Assembly: GCA_902546375.1 (NCBI GenBank)
Contig: CACCJO010000008.1
Coordinates: 1-32,643 of the forward strand
Source of the DNA: an uncultured Pelagibacteraceae bacterium
GTDB taxonomy: Bacteria > Pseudomonadota > Alphaproteobacteria > Pelagibacterales > Pelagibacteraceae
Reading direction: 5' to 3'
DNA length: 32,643 bases
Of the stretch, positions 15,288 through 22,717 are shown piece after piece. Positions within the stretch are counted from its first letter, which is position 1; every line of letters begins with the position of its first letter. The position numbers were made by a program, and so were the translations under genes. The notes below the pieces were generated by a model. That model ran no database searches, was not told the DNA's origin, and was given only the letters and a program-made list of their open reading frames with translations.

Positions 15288-15563
15288 ATGATACTCAAAG
15301 GAACTAAATTTCAATTAAAAGTTTGGAAATATCTTAAAACCATCCCTAAAGGTGAGGTAAAAACCTACAAACAAGTAGCTATTAGCATAAAAAGCCCTAA
15401 ATCAGCTCGTGCTGTCGCTAACGCTTGCGCTAAAAACCCATATGCTCCAAAAATACCCTGTCATAGAGTGATTAGATCAGATGGAGCTCTTGGAGGATAC
15501 TCTGGAAGAGGTGGAATAAAGCAAAAGCTTAAATTACTTAGATCTGAAAAAGCAGCCATTTAG
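15288..15563 (+). CDS. ogt: methylated-DNA-[protein]-cysteine S-methyltransferase, short form
   Basis: DNA repair protein that removes alkyl groups from O6-alkylguanine by irreversible transfer to its own cysteine. The active site is IPCHRVI with C58. TKFQLKVWKYLKTIPKGEV is the entry to the domain, YKQVAISI and ARAVANACAKNP the helix-turn-helix with the arginine finger, and GGYSGRGGIKQKLKLL the C-terminal helix. At 91 residues it holds only the C-terminal domain, like the ATL/Ogt-minimal forms. The ATG at 15288 is preferred; in-frame codons upstream to 15207 lie in the structured RNA and are not conserved. AGGGG at 15274-15278 may serve as ribosome site. Base composition is richer in G+C than most neighbours. 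Confidence 0.9.
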   Translation: MILKGTKFQLKVWKYLKTIPKGEVKTYKQVAISIKSPKSARAVANACAKNPYAPKIPCHRVIRSDGALGGYSGRGGIKQKLKLLRSEKAAI

Positions 15564-16022
15564 CCTTATTTTAGGGATTTTTTATGTTAAAAAACCCAAT
15601 AAAATCAACATTTTTTATCTTTTTTCTATATTTTCTCTTAAAAATCATAATTCACCCTTTAGTTGTACCATGGATAAGCTTACGCTTAAAATAGACCCCT
15701 ATTTGGCCGTTTAAATGCTATATTCAATTAGTGCATCGCTCTAATATCTAACTATATCAACGTTTTTAGAACACCTCATTTTTTTAAGATTTCCCTTTTT
15801 CTTATGTACAAAAAGCCCCTATTTTTAAAGATAATCTAATATTTTTAAGATTTATCTGAAAATTTAAGCACTGAAACTGAAGTCAACTATGTTTTACAAT
15901 TATAATATCCATTTATATTAAATTTTTGTTAAATTTTAGATTTTATAAAAAATAATAATTACAATAGTTTACAATGTAAAATTAATGTAATACTTTATAT
16001 ATTAGTAAATAAATAATACCTA
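15564..16022. other. 459-bp gene-poor spacer between converging genes
   Basis: Lies between the 3' ends of ogt and the EamA transporter, so neither gene needs a promoter here. It contains a hairpin GGG-A-TTTTTT/AAAAAACCC at 15574-15597 that could slow polymerase after ogt but lacks a following T run, two CCCCTATTT words (near 15697 and 15819), and the palindrome TTTACA-A-TGTAAA at 15968-15980. A possible 36-residue hydrophobic frame, 15584-15694 (+), starts MLKNPIKSTFF; I cannot support it as a gene. No RNA gene or pseudogene was recognised. Confidence 0.7.
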
Positions 16023-16874
16023 TTATTTAATTTTTTTAACTATATTCTCTCTCCTAGATATATAGATACCGCTTAATACAATAATAAATAATCCTAAAAA
16101 AGTCCAATTATCTGGGAAATCACTAAAGAAATAATAACCTATAATTATGTTAGTAATGATCTCAAAGTAGCTAAATGGGGCTAATTTAGATGCATCAGCG
16201 TATTTAAGAGATAAAATTAAAAATAGATGCCCAATACATGCAAAAATACCTATGGCAGCCATCATAGACCACTGATTTAAAGTAGGGCTAACCCATACAA
16301 ATGGCATTACCGTAGAAACTATTATGGCCCCTACTACACCAGTTAATAACAGAGTTAATAAAGGATTATCTGAAGTACTTAATTTACGAGTAATTATTAA
16401 ATAAAACCCATACATTATTCCAGTTCCAAGAGCCGCTATGCTTGCTAAGTTTATTTCTACAAACCCAGGTCTTATAACCACTAATGAACCTATAAATCCA
16501 ATAATTACAGCAGACCATCTTCTAAAACCAACCTTTTCTCCTAAAAAAATTGGAGAAAAAGCAGTAACAATCAAAGGTGCAACAAAAGCTAAAGTTAATG
16601 CTTTTGCTAATGAAATCACTGAGATTGCATAAAAAAAACAGATATTAGCTGTTAAAAGAATTATACCTCTTATAAATTGTAATTTTGGTTTATCTGTCCA
16701 AACCAGATTTTCTCTAAAAAAGAAAAACATAATTGGAAGAGTAAAAGCAACTGTAAAAAAATACCTTGCCCATGTAATTTGTAAAACAGGAAGGTCTGCA
16801 CTTAAATACTTAGCAAATCCATCCATAATTGGAAGCATTACCCACGCTAAAAGATTGAAAGTTATAGCCTTCAT
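16023..16874 (-). CDS. EamA/DMT-family transporter
   Basis: Drug/metabolite-transporter superfamily permease with about ten transmembrane helices in two EamA repeats (residues ~5-135 and ~145-275). Landmarks are ITWARYFFTVAFTLP, the helix-4 segment ISLAKALTLAFVAPLIV, GFIGSLVVIRPG closing repeat 1, and the equivalent LKYADASKLAPFSYFEII in repeat 2. Substrate cannot be read from sequence; family members export amino acids, nucleobases or other metabolites. It lies 18 bases downstream of another permease and is probably co-transcribed with hom. Confidence 0.88.
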   Translation of the reverse strand: MKAITFNLLAWVMLPIMDGFAKYLSADLPVLQITWARYFFTVAFTLPIMFFFFRENLVWTDKPKLQFIRGIILLTANICFFYAISVISLAKALTLAFVAPLIVTAFSPIFLGEKVGFRRWSAVIIGFIGSLVVIRPGFVEINLASIAALGTGIMYGFYLIITRKLSTSDNPLLTLLLTGVVGAIIVSTVMPFVWVSPTLNQWSMMAAIGIFACIGHLFLILSLKYADASKLAPFSYFEIITNIIIGYYFFSDFPDNWTFLGLFIIVLSGIYISRRENIVKKIK

Positions 16875-16892
16875 GAACTTAAAGGATATAGA

Positions 16893-17789
16893 TTAATTAA
16901 AGTATTTTAAAGCAAAGAATACAACAATTGGAATAGTTATAAAGGACATTAAGGTTGAAACAACTATTGTACTAGCAACACTATCAACAATTTTTTTTGG
17001 TGAATACATGCTGCCAACTAGATAATTCAATATTGCGCTGGGCATTGCGCTTTGAATAAGTAAAACACCTGCAGCCAATCCAGACAAATCAAAATTATAA
17101 ATCACAGCAAATGCTATTAAGGGTCCTATTATTACCCTACATAAGGATAAAATAATTGAGTTTTTCAATGAAAATCTAAATTTAGTAAGAGCAATGCCTA
17201 ATGACATTAAAACTAAGAAAATTGTTGCGTATGTTAAAAGGAATGTTGTGTTCTCAAGAAATAAAGGTGTGTCAATTTCAAAATATAAAAAAAAAACAGA
17301 TATAATAATAGCATACACAGGTGGACTTTTAATTAAAATATCAAAAGAAAAGGTTTTTTTTGCTAAAAAAACACCTAGCGTAAAATGGAACAAAATTATG
17401 ACAGAAGCTATAGCAGAAGCAACACCAAGACCTTGAGTGCCATATGCAAAAAGGCAAATTGGAACACCCATATTACCGGTATTTGGTAGAATTAATGGAG
17501 GAAGCTCCATACTTAAATCCTTTTTGAGAAAAAAAAGAAGCAAAAGTCCAATAATTGCAAAACCAGCAATCATTATTATAGCATAAATAAAATAATGAAT
17601 AAAAATATCTAAAGTAATTCCAGTTGTTGTTACTGTATAAAAAATCATTGCTGGTGTACCAATGTTGCCAGCAAAATTTGTTATAAAATTAGTATCGAAT
17701 TTAGGGTTTTTCTTACCAAGATAATAACCAACGCCAATAATAAAAAAAACAGGAAAAATAACTTCAAAAATTTTAATATAAATTTCCAT
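16893..17789 (-). CDS. AEC-family transporter (auxin efflux carrier type)
   Basis: Ten-helix membrane carrier of 298 residues. VFFIIGVGYYLGKKNP at the N-terminus, NFAGNIGTPAMIFYTV, PLILPNTGNMGVPICLFAYG and the C-terminal LLIQSAMPSAILNYLVGSMY are the conserved AEC blocks with the helix-breaking glycine/proline positions. Bacterial members transport carboxylates such as malate or malonate; the substrate here is unknown. Its ATG overlaps the hom stop by one base (TAATG), so it belongs to the argC-lipoprotein-hom unit. Confidence 0.88.
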   Translation of the reverse strand: MEIYIKIFEVIFPVFFIIGVGYYLGKKNPKFDTNFITNFAGNIGTPAMIFYTVTTTGITLDIFIHYFIYAIIMIAGFAIIGLLLLFFLKKDLSMELPPLILPNTGNMGVPICLFAYGTQGLGVASAIASVIILFHFTLGVFLAKKTFSFDILIKSPPVYAIIISVFFLYFEIDTPLFLENTTFLLTYATIFLVLMSLGIALTKFRFSLKNSIILSLCRVIIGPLIAFAVIYNFDLSGLAAGVLLIQSAMPSAILNYLVGSMYSPKKIVDSVASTIVVSTLMSFITIPIVVFFALKYFN

Positions 17790-19081
17790 TAATTATATAG
17801 TCTAATTAATGTTGGAAATCTTAAAATATTTCTATTCTTTCTAAATATTGATAAACAATTTCTAGCATTTTTTTCTGAGGTTTTATGAGTAATTATGACA
17901 ATAGTAGCTGAATTTTTTTTTTTATCAGGTGTTTGTATTATTCTTTTTACAGATATTTTATATTTAGCCAGTCGATTAGTTATAGAAGAGAGGACACCTT
18001 GCTTATCTTTTACTTCAAATCTTAAGTATAAAGAATTTGAGTAGTCATCATTATTAAAAGCCTTTACAGCTTTTCTTTTGTTTGAGGAAATTCCAAAAGG
18101 ATATTTTATATTTCCTCTAAGAATAGACAATAAATCAGATAATAAAGATGATGAAGTAGGTCCTGGTCCTGCACCCTCCCCTTGAAGTATGCTCTCACCA
18201 ACAGGCTTTCCCTCCGTAATAACAGCGTTCATAACACCATTTACATTACCTATGTATGTGTCTTTACCAACTAAACACGGATGAACAGTTTCAAATAAAC
18301 GATTATTTATCATTTCACATATACCGAGTAACTTAATTCTAAGATTTAATTGATTTGCAATTTTGATATCTTTTAAATCAATATTTTCTATACCTTCCAT
18401 AATACATTTGTGATGGGAAATTTGATTATTGAATGCAAGAGCTGATAAAATCCTAACTTTTGCAAAAGCATCAAACCCATTCAAATCTAATTTAGGATTA
18501 CCTGGTTCAGCATATCCAAGTTCTTGAGCTTTTTTTAAGACTTTATCAAAAGTCTCATTTGAATTTTCCATCTCAGTTAGAATATAATTAGTTGTTCCAT
18601 TTAAAATTCCGTAAACTTTTTTTATTTTGTTTGTAGCCAAACCCTCTTTAATTGTTCTAAGTATTGGAATTCCTCCAGCAACAGAGGCTTCAAATTCTAA
18701 ATTTACATTATTCTTCTCTGCTAATTTAGCTAATTCATTACCGTGTTTTGAAATTAAAGCTTTATTTGGTGTAATAACATTAATCTTATTCTTTAACGCC
18801 AACACAACAATTTTTTTTGAAATTCCATCAGATTGGCCAATAGACTCAAATAAAATATCTATCTTTTTTTCTTTTAAAATTTTGAGAGGATTAGTATAGA
18901 AGATTTTCTTATTAATATTGTACTTTCTTTTTTTATTTTTATTTTTTGCAGAAATTGCAACGATATTTATCTTTTTTCCTGTTTTTATTTCTATTTCATT
19001 TTTTTTTAACCTTAATTCGTTGTAAAGATAAATGCCTACTTGACCCAAACCAACAATTGCAATGTTAACTATTTTATTCAT
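17789..19081 (-). CDS. hom: homoserine dehydrogenase
   Basis: Reduces aspartate semialdehyde to homoserine, the branch point to threonine and methionine. NIAIVGLGQVGIYLYNEL is the NAD(P)-binding strand; VAGGIPILRTIKEGL, LNGTTNYILTEM and AEPGNPKLDLNGFDAFAKV are the catalytic-domain motifs. An ACT domain follows at about 345-430 (SLYLRFEVKDKQGVLSSI), the usual site of threonine feedback inhibition. Length of 430 matches monofunctional enzymes. It sits 8 bases inside the end of a small lipoprotein gene. Homoserine made here can feed the metY step encoded about 2.3 kb away. Confidence 0.96.
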   Translation of the reverse strand: MNKIVNIAIVGLGQVGIYLYNELRLKKNEIEIKTGKKINIVAISAKNKNKKRKYNINKKIFYTNPLKILKEKKIDILFESIGQSDGISKKIVVLALKNKINVITPNKALISKHGNELAKLAEKNNVNLEFEASVAGGIPILRTIKEGLATNKIKKVYGILNGTTNYILTEMENSNETFDKVLKKAQELGYAEPGNPKLDLNGFDAFAKVRILSALAFNNQISHHKCIMEGIENIDLKDIKIANQLNLRIKLLGICEMINNRLFETVHPCLVGKDTYIGNVNGVMNAVITEGKPVGESILQGEGAGPGPTSSSLLSDLLSILRGNIKYPFGISSNKRKAVKAFNNDDYSNSLYLRFEVKDKQGVLSSITNRLAKYKISVKRIIQTPDKKKNSATIVIITHKTSEKNARNCLSIFRKNRNILRFPTLIRLYN

Positions 19082-19235
19082 CTATATTTGGATAATCACT
19101 GTTATCTACGTAAACTTTTAAATTTGATTTAAATTCTTCAAAATTTAGATCTTTTGAAAAATTTATCTTTTTCTTAGTTTGAACAGGAGCACAAGAAATA
19201 ACTAGTAATAAAATCAATAATGGTAATTTTTTCAT
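19074..19235 (-). CDS. 53-residue putative lipoprotein
   Basis: A frame of 53 residues starting MKKLPLLILLLVISC. The n-region lysines, hydrophobic core and VISC form a type II signal peptide with the lipidated cysteine at residue 15. The mature part is only about 39 residues, polar, ending in an acidic stretch. The start makes an ATGA overlap with the argC stop and its own end overlaps the hom start by 8 bases, which is how real genes are joined throughout this window. Many proteobacteria carry comparably tiny lipoproteins beside amino-acid genes (LptM/YifL type); I do not assign this one to that family. Function unknown. Confidence 0.7.
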   Translation of the reverse strand: MKKLPLLILLLVISCAPVQTKKKINFSKDLNFEEFKSNLKVYVDNSDYPNIDE

Positions 19236-20254
19236 AATAATCCCTCACTAATTTTATAACCAAATTTCAAATTCATATTTTGAACCGCTTGACCTGCTCC
19301 TCCTTTAATAAGATTGTCAATGGCCGATAAAATTATTATCTTATCTTTAAATTTAGTTTTGCAGACAGAAATAAAGCAATAATTAGTATTCATAACGTCA
19401 TTTGTGCTAAGAAAAGAGTTAACACTCTTTACTTTTACAAATTTATTCTTTTTATGAAATTTTTTCAAAATATTTTGTACTTTATTTAGAGTAATGCCTG
19501 GTTTTAAATCCAAATAAATAGTACTCAAAATTCCTCTAAACATTGGAATAATATGGGGTGTAAATGTAAAATTAATTTTTGAAGAAGTATAATTTTTTAA
19601 TTCTTGTTGAATTTCAGAATTATGTCTATGAAACCCTACACCATACGCACTAAGAGACTCGTATAAATTCTTGTTTTTAAATTTTTTATGTACACCTCTT
19701 CCCGCTCCAGAATATCCAGATTTTGAATCTATAATTATACTTTTTAAGTTAACAGATTTTCTTTTAACTAATGGTATAAGTGGTAAAAGTATCGAAGTTG
19801 GATAGCAGCCAGGACATCCGATAATACTGAATTTTTTAACTATTTCCCCTGTTATTTCAGGTAAAGCATAAATACTATTTTTTATATTATTTAAGGCTTT
19901 ATGTTTTTGTTTATACCACTTTAAATATTCAGAATCTTTTTTTAATCTAAAATCTGCAGCTAAATCAATTAAAGTATTTTTCTTTAATAAATCTTTTGAG
20001 ATTTCTTGAGCTTCTCCATTTGGTAGAGCAGTAAATATAATATCAACATTACTTAAATTTTTTTTATTATATTTTGTAATTTTTGGTAACTTTTTTGACC
20101 TAAATGAATTATCATAAGATGAAATATTCTTTCCAACAGAGGAATTTCCACATAGATACTTTATATTAATATTCTTGTGTTTAATTAATAATTTAATTAA
20201 TTGAATACCGATATAACCAGTAGATCCAGCAATTAGTACATTAAGCTTAGGCAT
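19232..20254 (-). CDS. argC: N-acetyl-gamma-glutamyl-phosphate reductase
   Basis: NADPH-dependent reduction of N-acetylglutamyl phosphate in arginine synthesis. The dinucleotide-binding GSTGYIGIQLIKLL lies at the N-terminus. The catalytic cysteine is C150 in GCPGCYPTSILLPL. SKSGYSGAGRGV, HRHNSEIQQEL and TPHIIPMFRGIL are family blocks, and the C-terminal DNLIKGGAGQAVQNMN closes the Rossmann fold. Length 340 is that of the long type. It lies 33 bases after rpsI on the same strand, an order (rplM-rpsI-argC) seen in alphaproteobacteria. Confidence 0.96.
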   Translation of the reverse strand: MPKLNVLIAGSTGYIGIQLIKLLIKHKNINIKYLCGNSSVGKNISSYDNSFRSKKLPKITKYNKKNLSNVDIIFTALPNGEAQEISKDLLKKNTLIDLAADFRLKKDSEYLKWYKQKHKALNNIKNSIYALPEITGEIVKKFSIIGCPGCYPTSILLPLIPLVKRKSVNLKSIIIDSKSGYSGAGRGVHKKFKNKNLYESLSAYGVGFHRHNSEIQQELKNYTSSKINFTFTPHIIPMFRGILSTIYLDLKPGITLNKVQNILKKFHKKNKFVKVKSVNSFLSTNDVMNTNYCFISVCKTKFKDKIIILSAIDNLIKGGAGQAVQNMNLKFGYKISEGLL

Positions 20255-20287
20255 TTTATATTATAACAGTTAAAAGTTAAAAAAGAA

Positions 20288-20725
20288 TTATCTTTTAGAA
20301 AATTGAAAGCTTCTTCTAGCTTTTTTACGTCCAGGTTTTTTTCTTTCAACCGATCTGGAGTCTCGGGTGGTCAATTTTTCGGTTTTAAGTGTAGATTTCA
20401 GTTTTTCATCAAATAAAACTAAAGCTTTAGAAATGCCGTGAACCATTGCCCCTGCTTGTCCTGTTGGTCCTCCACCTTTTACACTGCACTTTACATCATA
20501 TTCTGTTGCTTGATTTATAAGTTCAAAAGGTCTAACTATTTGCATTTTATGATTATCACTTGAAAAATAATCACTAAAAAGTTTACCATTTACGTAAATT
20601 TTACCTGAGCCTTTTTTTAACCAAACTTTAGCTATTGAAGTTTTTCTTCTTCCAGTTGCGTACTTACTATCTTTGAAGTCCAGCTTTATTTTAGGGGCTT
20701 TAGCTGATGTTTGAGTATTTTCCAT
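20288..20725 (-). CDS. rpsI: 30S ribosomal protein uS9
   Basis: Small-subunit ribosomal protein. The core begins YATGRRKTSIAKVWLKKGSG and ends in the conserved basic tail KKPGRKKARRSFQFSKR, which reaches the P-site tRNA. Length 145 includes a short N-terminal extension common in alphaproteobacteria. One base separates it from rplM upstream. Confidence 0.98.
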   Translation of the reverse strand: MENTQTSAKAPKIKLDFKDSKYATGRRKTSIAKVWLKKGSGKIYVNGKLFSDYFSSDNHKMQIVRPFELINQATEYDVKCSVKGGGPTGQAGAMVHGISKALVLFDEKLKSTLKTEKLTTRDSRSVERKKPGRKKARRSFQFSKR

Positions 20726-20726
20726 T

Positions 20727-21185
20727 TTAATTTCGTACTATGTTTTTAGAGTTTAATTTATCCAATTGTATTACTTTAGGATTTTGAGCTGTATGAGGAT
20801 GATCATTTCCAACATATATTTTCAATTTAGTAAGTTGTTTTTTTCCCAACACTCCCCCTGGAAGCATTCTTTTTACTGCAAGTTTTAGAGCTTCGCCTGG
20901 TTTTTTTTTAGCAAGATTTTCTGGTGTAGTTTCTTTTATTCCACCAGGATGACCTGTATGTCTGAAGTATTTTTTATTTTGAAATTTATTTCCAGTGAAT
21001 TTGATTTGTTCGATATTTTTAACAACTACAAAATCTCCATCATCCATATGTGGAGTGAAAGTTGTTTTGTTTTTACCTCTAATAATTTTTGATATGATGG
21101 TTGCTAGTCTGCCTACTACAGCATTTTTAGCGTCTATTTCATACCAATTAGATGATAATTGATCTTTTTTAAGGAATTTTGTCAT
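20727..21185 (-). CDS. rplM: 50S ribosomal protein uL13
   Basis: Large-subunit ribosomal protein, 152 residues. Landmarks are WYEIDAKNAVVGRLAT, GDFVVVKNIEQIKFTGNK, RHTGHPGGIKE and the KRMLPGGVLGKKQL segment followed by YVGNDHPHTAQNP. It is first in the rplM-rpsI unit. A good promoter lies so close that the mRNA leader would be only about four bases, and no Shine-Dalgarno is visible ahead of the ATG. Confidence 0.98.
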   Translation of the reverse strand: MTKFLKKDQLSSNWYEIDAKNAVVGRLATIISKIIRGKNKTTFTPHMDDGDFVVVKNIEQIKFTGNKFQNKKYFRHTGHPGGIKETTPENLAKKKPGEALKLAVKRMLPGGVLGKKQLTKLKIYVGNDHPHTAQNPKVIQLDKLNSKNIVRN

Positions 21186-21195
21186 TGTGCGTGGA

Positions 21196-21223
21196 TTAAT
21201 ACTATTAATAAGATCAAAGTCAA
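21196..21223 (-). promoter_or_regulatory. putative rplM-rpsI promoter
   Basis: Minus strand TTGACT (21223-21218), 16-base spacer, TATTAA (21201-21196). A start near 21189 would give a leader of about four bases before the rplM ATG. Confidence 0.5.
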
Positions 21224-21236
21224 ATTGATATTTTTA

Positions 21237-21264
21237 TTGTTTTAAGGCTTTTTTTTGTTATATT
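21237..21264 (+). promoter_or_regulatory. putative metY promoter
   Basis: TTGTTT (21237-21242), 16-base spacer, TATATT (21259-21264). Transcription would begin at about 21270, at the first strand of the SAM-II-like aptamer. It is back to back with the rplM promoter. Confidence 0.45.
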
Positions 21265-21266
21265 AA

Positions 21267-21310
21267 TAATGCCGATTTGTTCCTATTGCGGGCTTACAGC
21301 TAAAGAGGAA
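21267..21310 (+). promoter_or_regulatory. SAM-II-like riboswitch (first of tandem)
   Basis: H-type pseudoknot. Stem 1 pairs TAA(T)GCC (21267-21273, one bulge) with GGCTTA (21291-21296); stem 2 pairs TTCCT (21280-21284) with AGGAA (21306-21310). ATTTG (21275-21279), ATTG (21285-21288) and AGCTAAAG (21298-21305) are the conserved ligand-pocket segments of SAM-II. An alternative fold pairs CCGA-TTTG (21272-21279) with CAAACTCGG (21320-21328), which would break the aptamer and could act as the expression switch. It precedes metY, a methionine-synthesis gene, the expected target. Confidence 0.85.
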
Positions 21311-21328
21311 ATCATCATACAAACTCGG

Positions 21329-21384
21329 TAGGCATTTGAACTATATTGTGCGCCTAGCATGAAGCTAAAGCACTAAAAAAGGAG
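21329..21384 (+). promoter_or_regulatory. SAM-V riboswitch (second of tandem)
   Basis: Stem 1 pairs TAGGC (21329-21333) with GCCTA (21352-21356). Stem 2 pairs GTGC (21348-21351) with GCAC (21370-21373). ATTTG (21334-21338) and AGCTAAAG (21363-21370) repeat the SAM-binding pocket words. The Shine-Dalgarno GGAG (21381-21384) follows at once, so ligand binding should hide it. Published work on Pelagibacter describes exactly this arrangement: SAM-II acting on transcription, followed by SAM-V acting on translation. Confidence 0.85.
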
Positions 21385-21388
21385 TAAA

Positions 21389-22717
21389 ATGAGTAAAAAA
21401 AGAAATAATCCTGAAACCATTGCCATACATGGTGGTGATTACAGAAGTGACCCAGCAACTAATGCTGTTGCTGTACCAATATATAGAACAACGTCATATC
21501 AATTTCAAAGTACTGAACATGCAGCAAATTTATTCGCATTAAAGGAATTTGGAAATATCTACACTAGGATTATGAATCCAACTAATGATGTTTTAGAGAA
21601 AAGAATTGCAGCATTAGAAGGTGGATTATCTTGTGTAACGGTTTCATCAGGGCAAACAGCTTCGAGTTTTGCAGTTCTAAATGTTGCTCAATCAGGTGAT
21701 AATATTGTTAGTTCTACGGATCTTTACGGCGGAACAGTTTCATTATTTACACATACGTTAAGTAAACTTGGGATTGAAATTAGATATGCTGATCCAAGTG
21801 ATCCTAAAAACTTTGAGAAGGCAATAGATGATAGGACTAGAGCTTTTTATGGTGAGACATTACCTAATCCATATTTGAGAGTGTTCCCTATCAAAGAAGT
21901 TTCTGATATTGGAAGAAAATATAATATTCCATTAATAATGGATAATACTGCTGCGCCAATAATATGTAAACCAATAGAACATGGAGCGGCCGTCGTTATA
22001 CATTCATTAACAAAATATATTGGTGGACATGGAACTGCTGTTGCTGGAAGCATAGTTGATAGTGGTAACTTTGACTGGACCGCAGATCCTAAAAGACAAC
22101 CTTTATTCAATGAGCCTGATGCAAGTTATGGAGGTGTTGTTTGGGGGAAAGCTGTACCAGAATTAACCGGAGCTAATGTGCCTTTTGCAGTCAGAGCAAG
22201 AGTTTGTTTGCTTAGAGATTTAGGTTCAGCTTTAGCACCAGATAATGCTTTTGCAATAATTCAGGGATTAGAAACCGTAGCTCTAAGAATGAAGCAACAT
22301 TGTGAAAATGCTAAAAAAGTAGTTAATTTTTTAAAAAAACATAAAGATGTTACTAAGGTTATATATTCCACTGAACATGAGAAGAAAATAGCTGATAGAG
22401 CTAAACAATATCTTAAGGGTGGAAATGGACCTATGGTTGGTATTGAACTTAAAGGTGGTATTGAGGCTGGAAAAAAATTTATTGAATCTTTGAAAATGTT
22501 CTATCATGTAGCAAACATTGGTGATGCAAGAAGTTTAGCCATACATCCTGCTAGTACTACTCATAGTCAATTAAATGAAAAAGAGTTAGCTGCATCAGGT
22601 GTAACCCAAAGTTATGTTAGACTTTGTATAGGTATTGAGCACATTGATGATATCATTGATGATTTAGATCAAGCTTTGAATAAATCATCGAAAGGAAGCT
22701 TGAAAGCAGTTAGTTAA
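21389..22717 (+). CDS. metY: O-acetylhomoserine sulfhydrylase (MetY)
   Basis: PLP enzyme of the Cys/Met metabolism family, joining sulfide to an acyl-homoserine to make homocysteine. The PLP lysine is in HSLTKYIGGHGTAVAG (about residue 209), preceded by the cofactor aspartate in MDNTAAPIICKPIEHGA. The long insert with DASYGGVVWG and the FAVRARVCLLRDLGSALAP block distinguish the 430-445 residue MetY type from the shorter MetB/MetZ. Expression should be repressed by SAM through two riboswitches in its leader. The 3' end overlaps converging ctaA by 8 bases. Confidence 0.93.
   Translation: MSKKRNNPETIAIHGGDYRSDPATNAVAVPIYRTTSYQFQSTEHAANLFALKEFGNIYTRIMNPTNDVLEKRIAALEGGLSCVTVSSGQTASSFAVLNVAQSGDNIVSSTDLYGGTVSLFTHTLSKLGIEIRYADPSDPKNFEKAIDDRTRAFYGETLPNPYLRVFPIKEVSDIGRKYNIPLIMDNTAAPIICKPIEHGAAVVIHSLTKYIGGHGTAVAGSIVDSGNFDWTADPKRQPLFNEPDASYGGVVWGKAVPELTGANVPFAVRARVCLLRDLGSALAPDNAFAIIQGLETVALRMKQHCENAKKVVNFLKKHKDVTKVIYSTEHEKKIADRAKQYLKGGNGPMVGIELKGGIEAGKKFIESLKMFYHVANIGDARSLAIHPASTTHSQLNEKELAASGVTQSYVRLCIGIEHIDDIIDDLDQALNKSSKGSLKAVS

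Noticed and set aside
15574-15597. Rho-independent terminator after ogt
   Set aside because: A GGG-TTTTTT/AAAAAA-CCC hairpin exists but no T run follows on either strand and the stem is mostly A-T; kept only as a note in the spacer.
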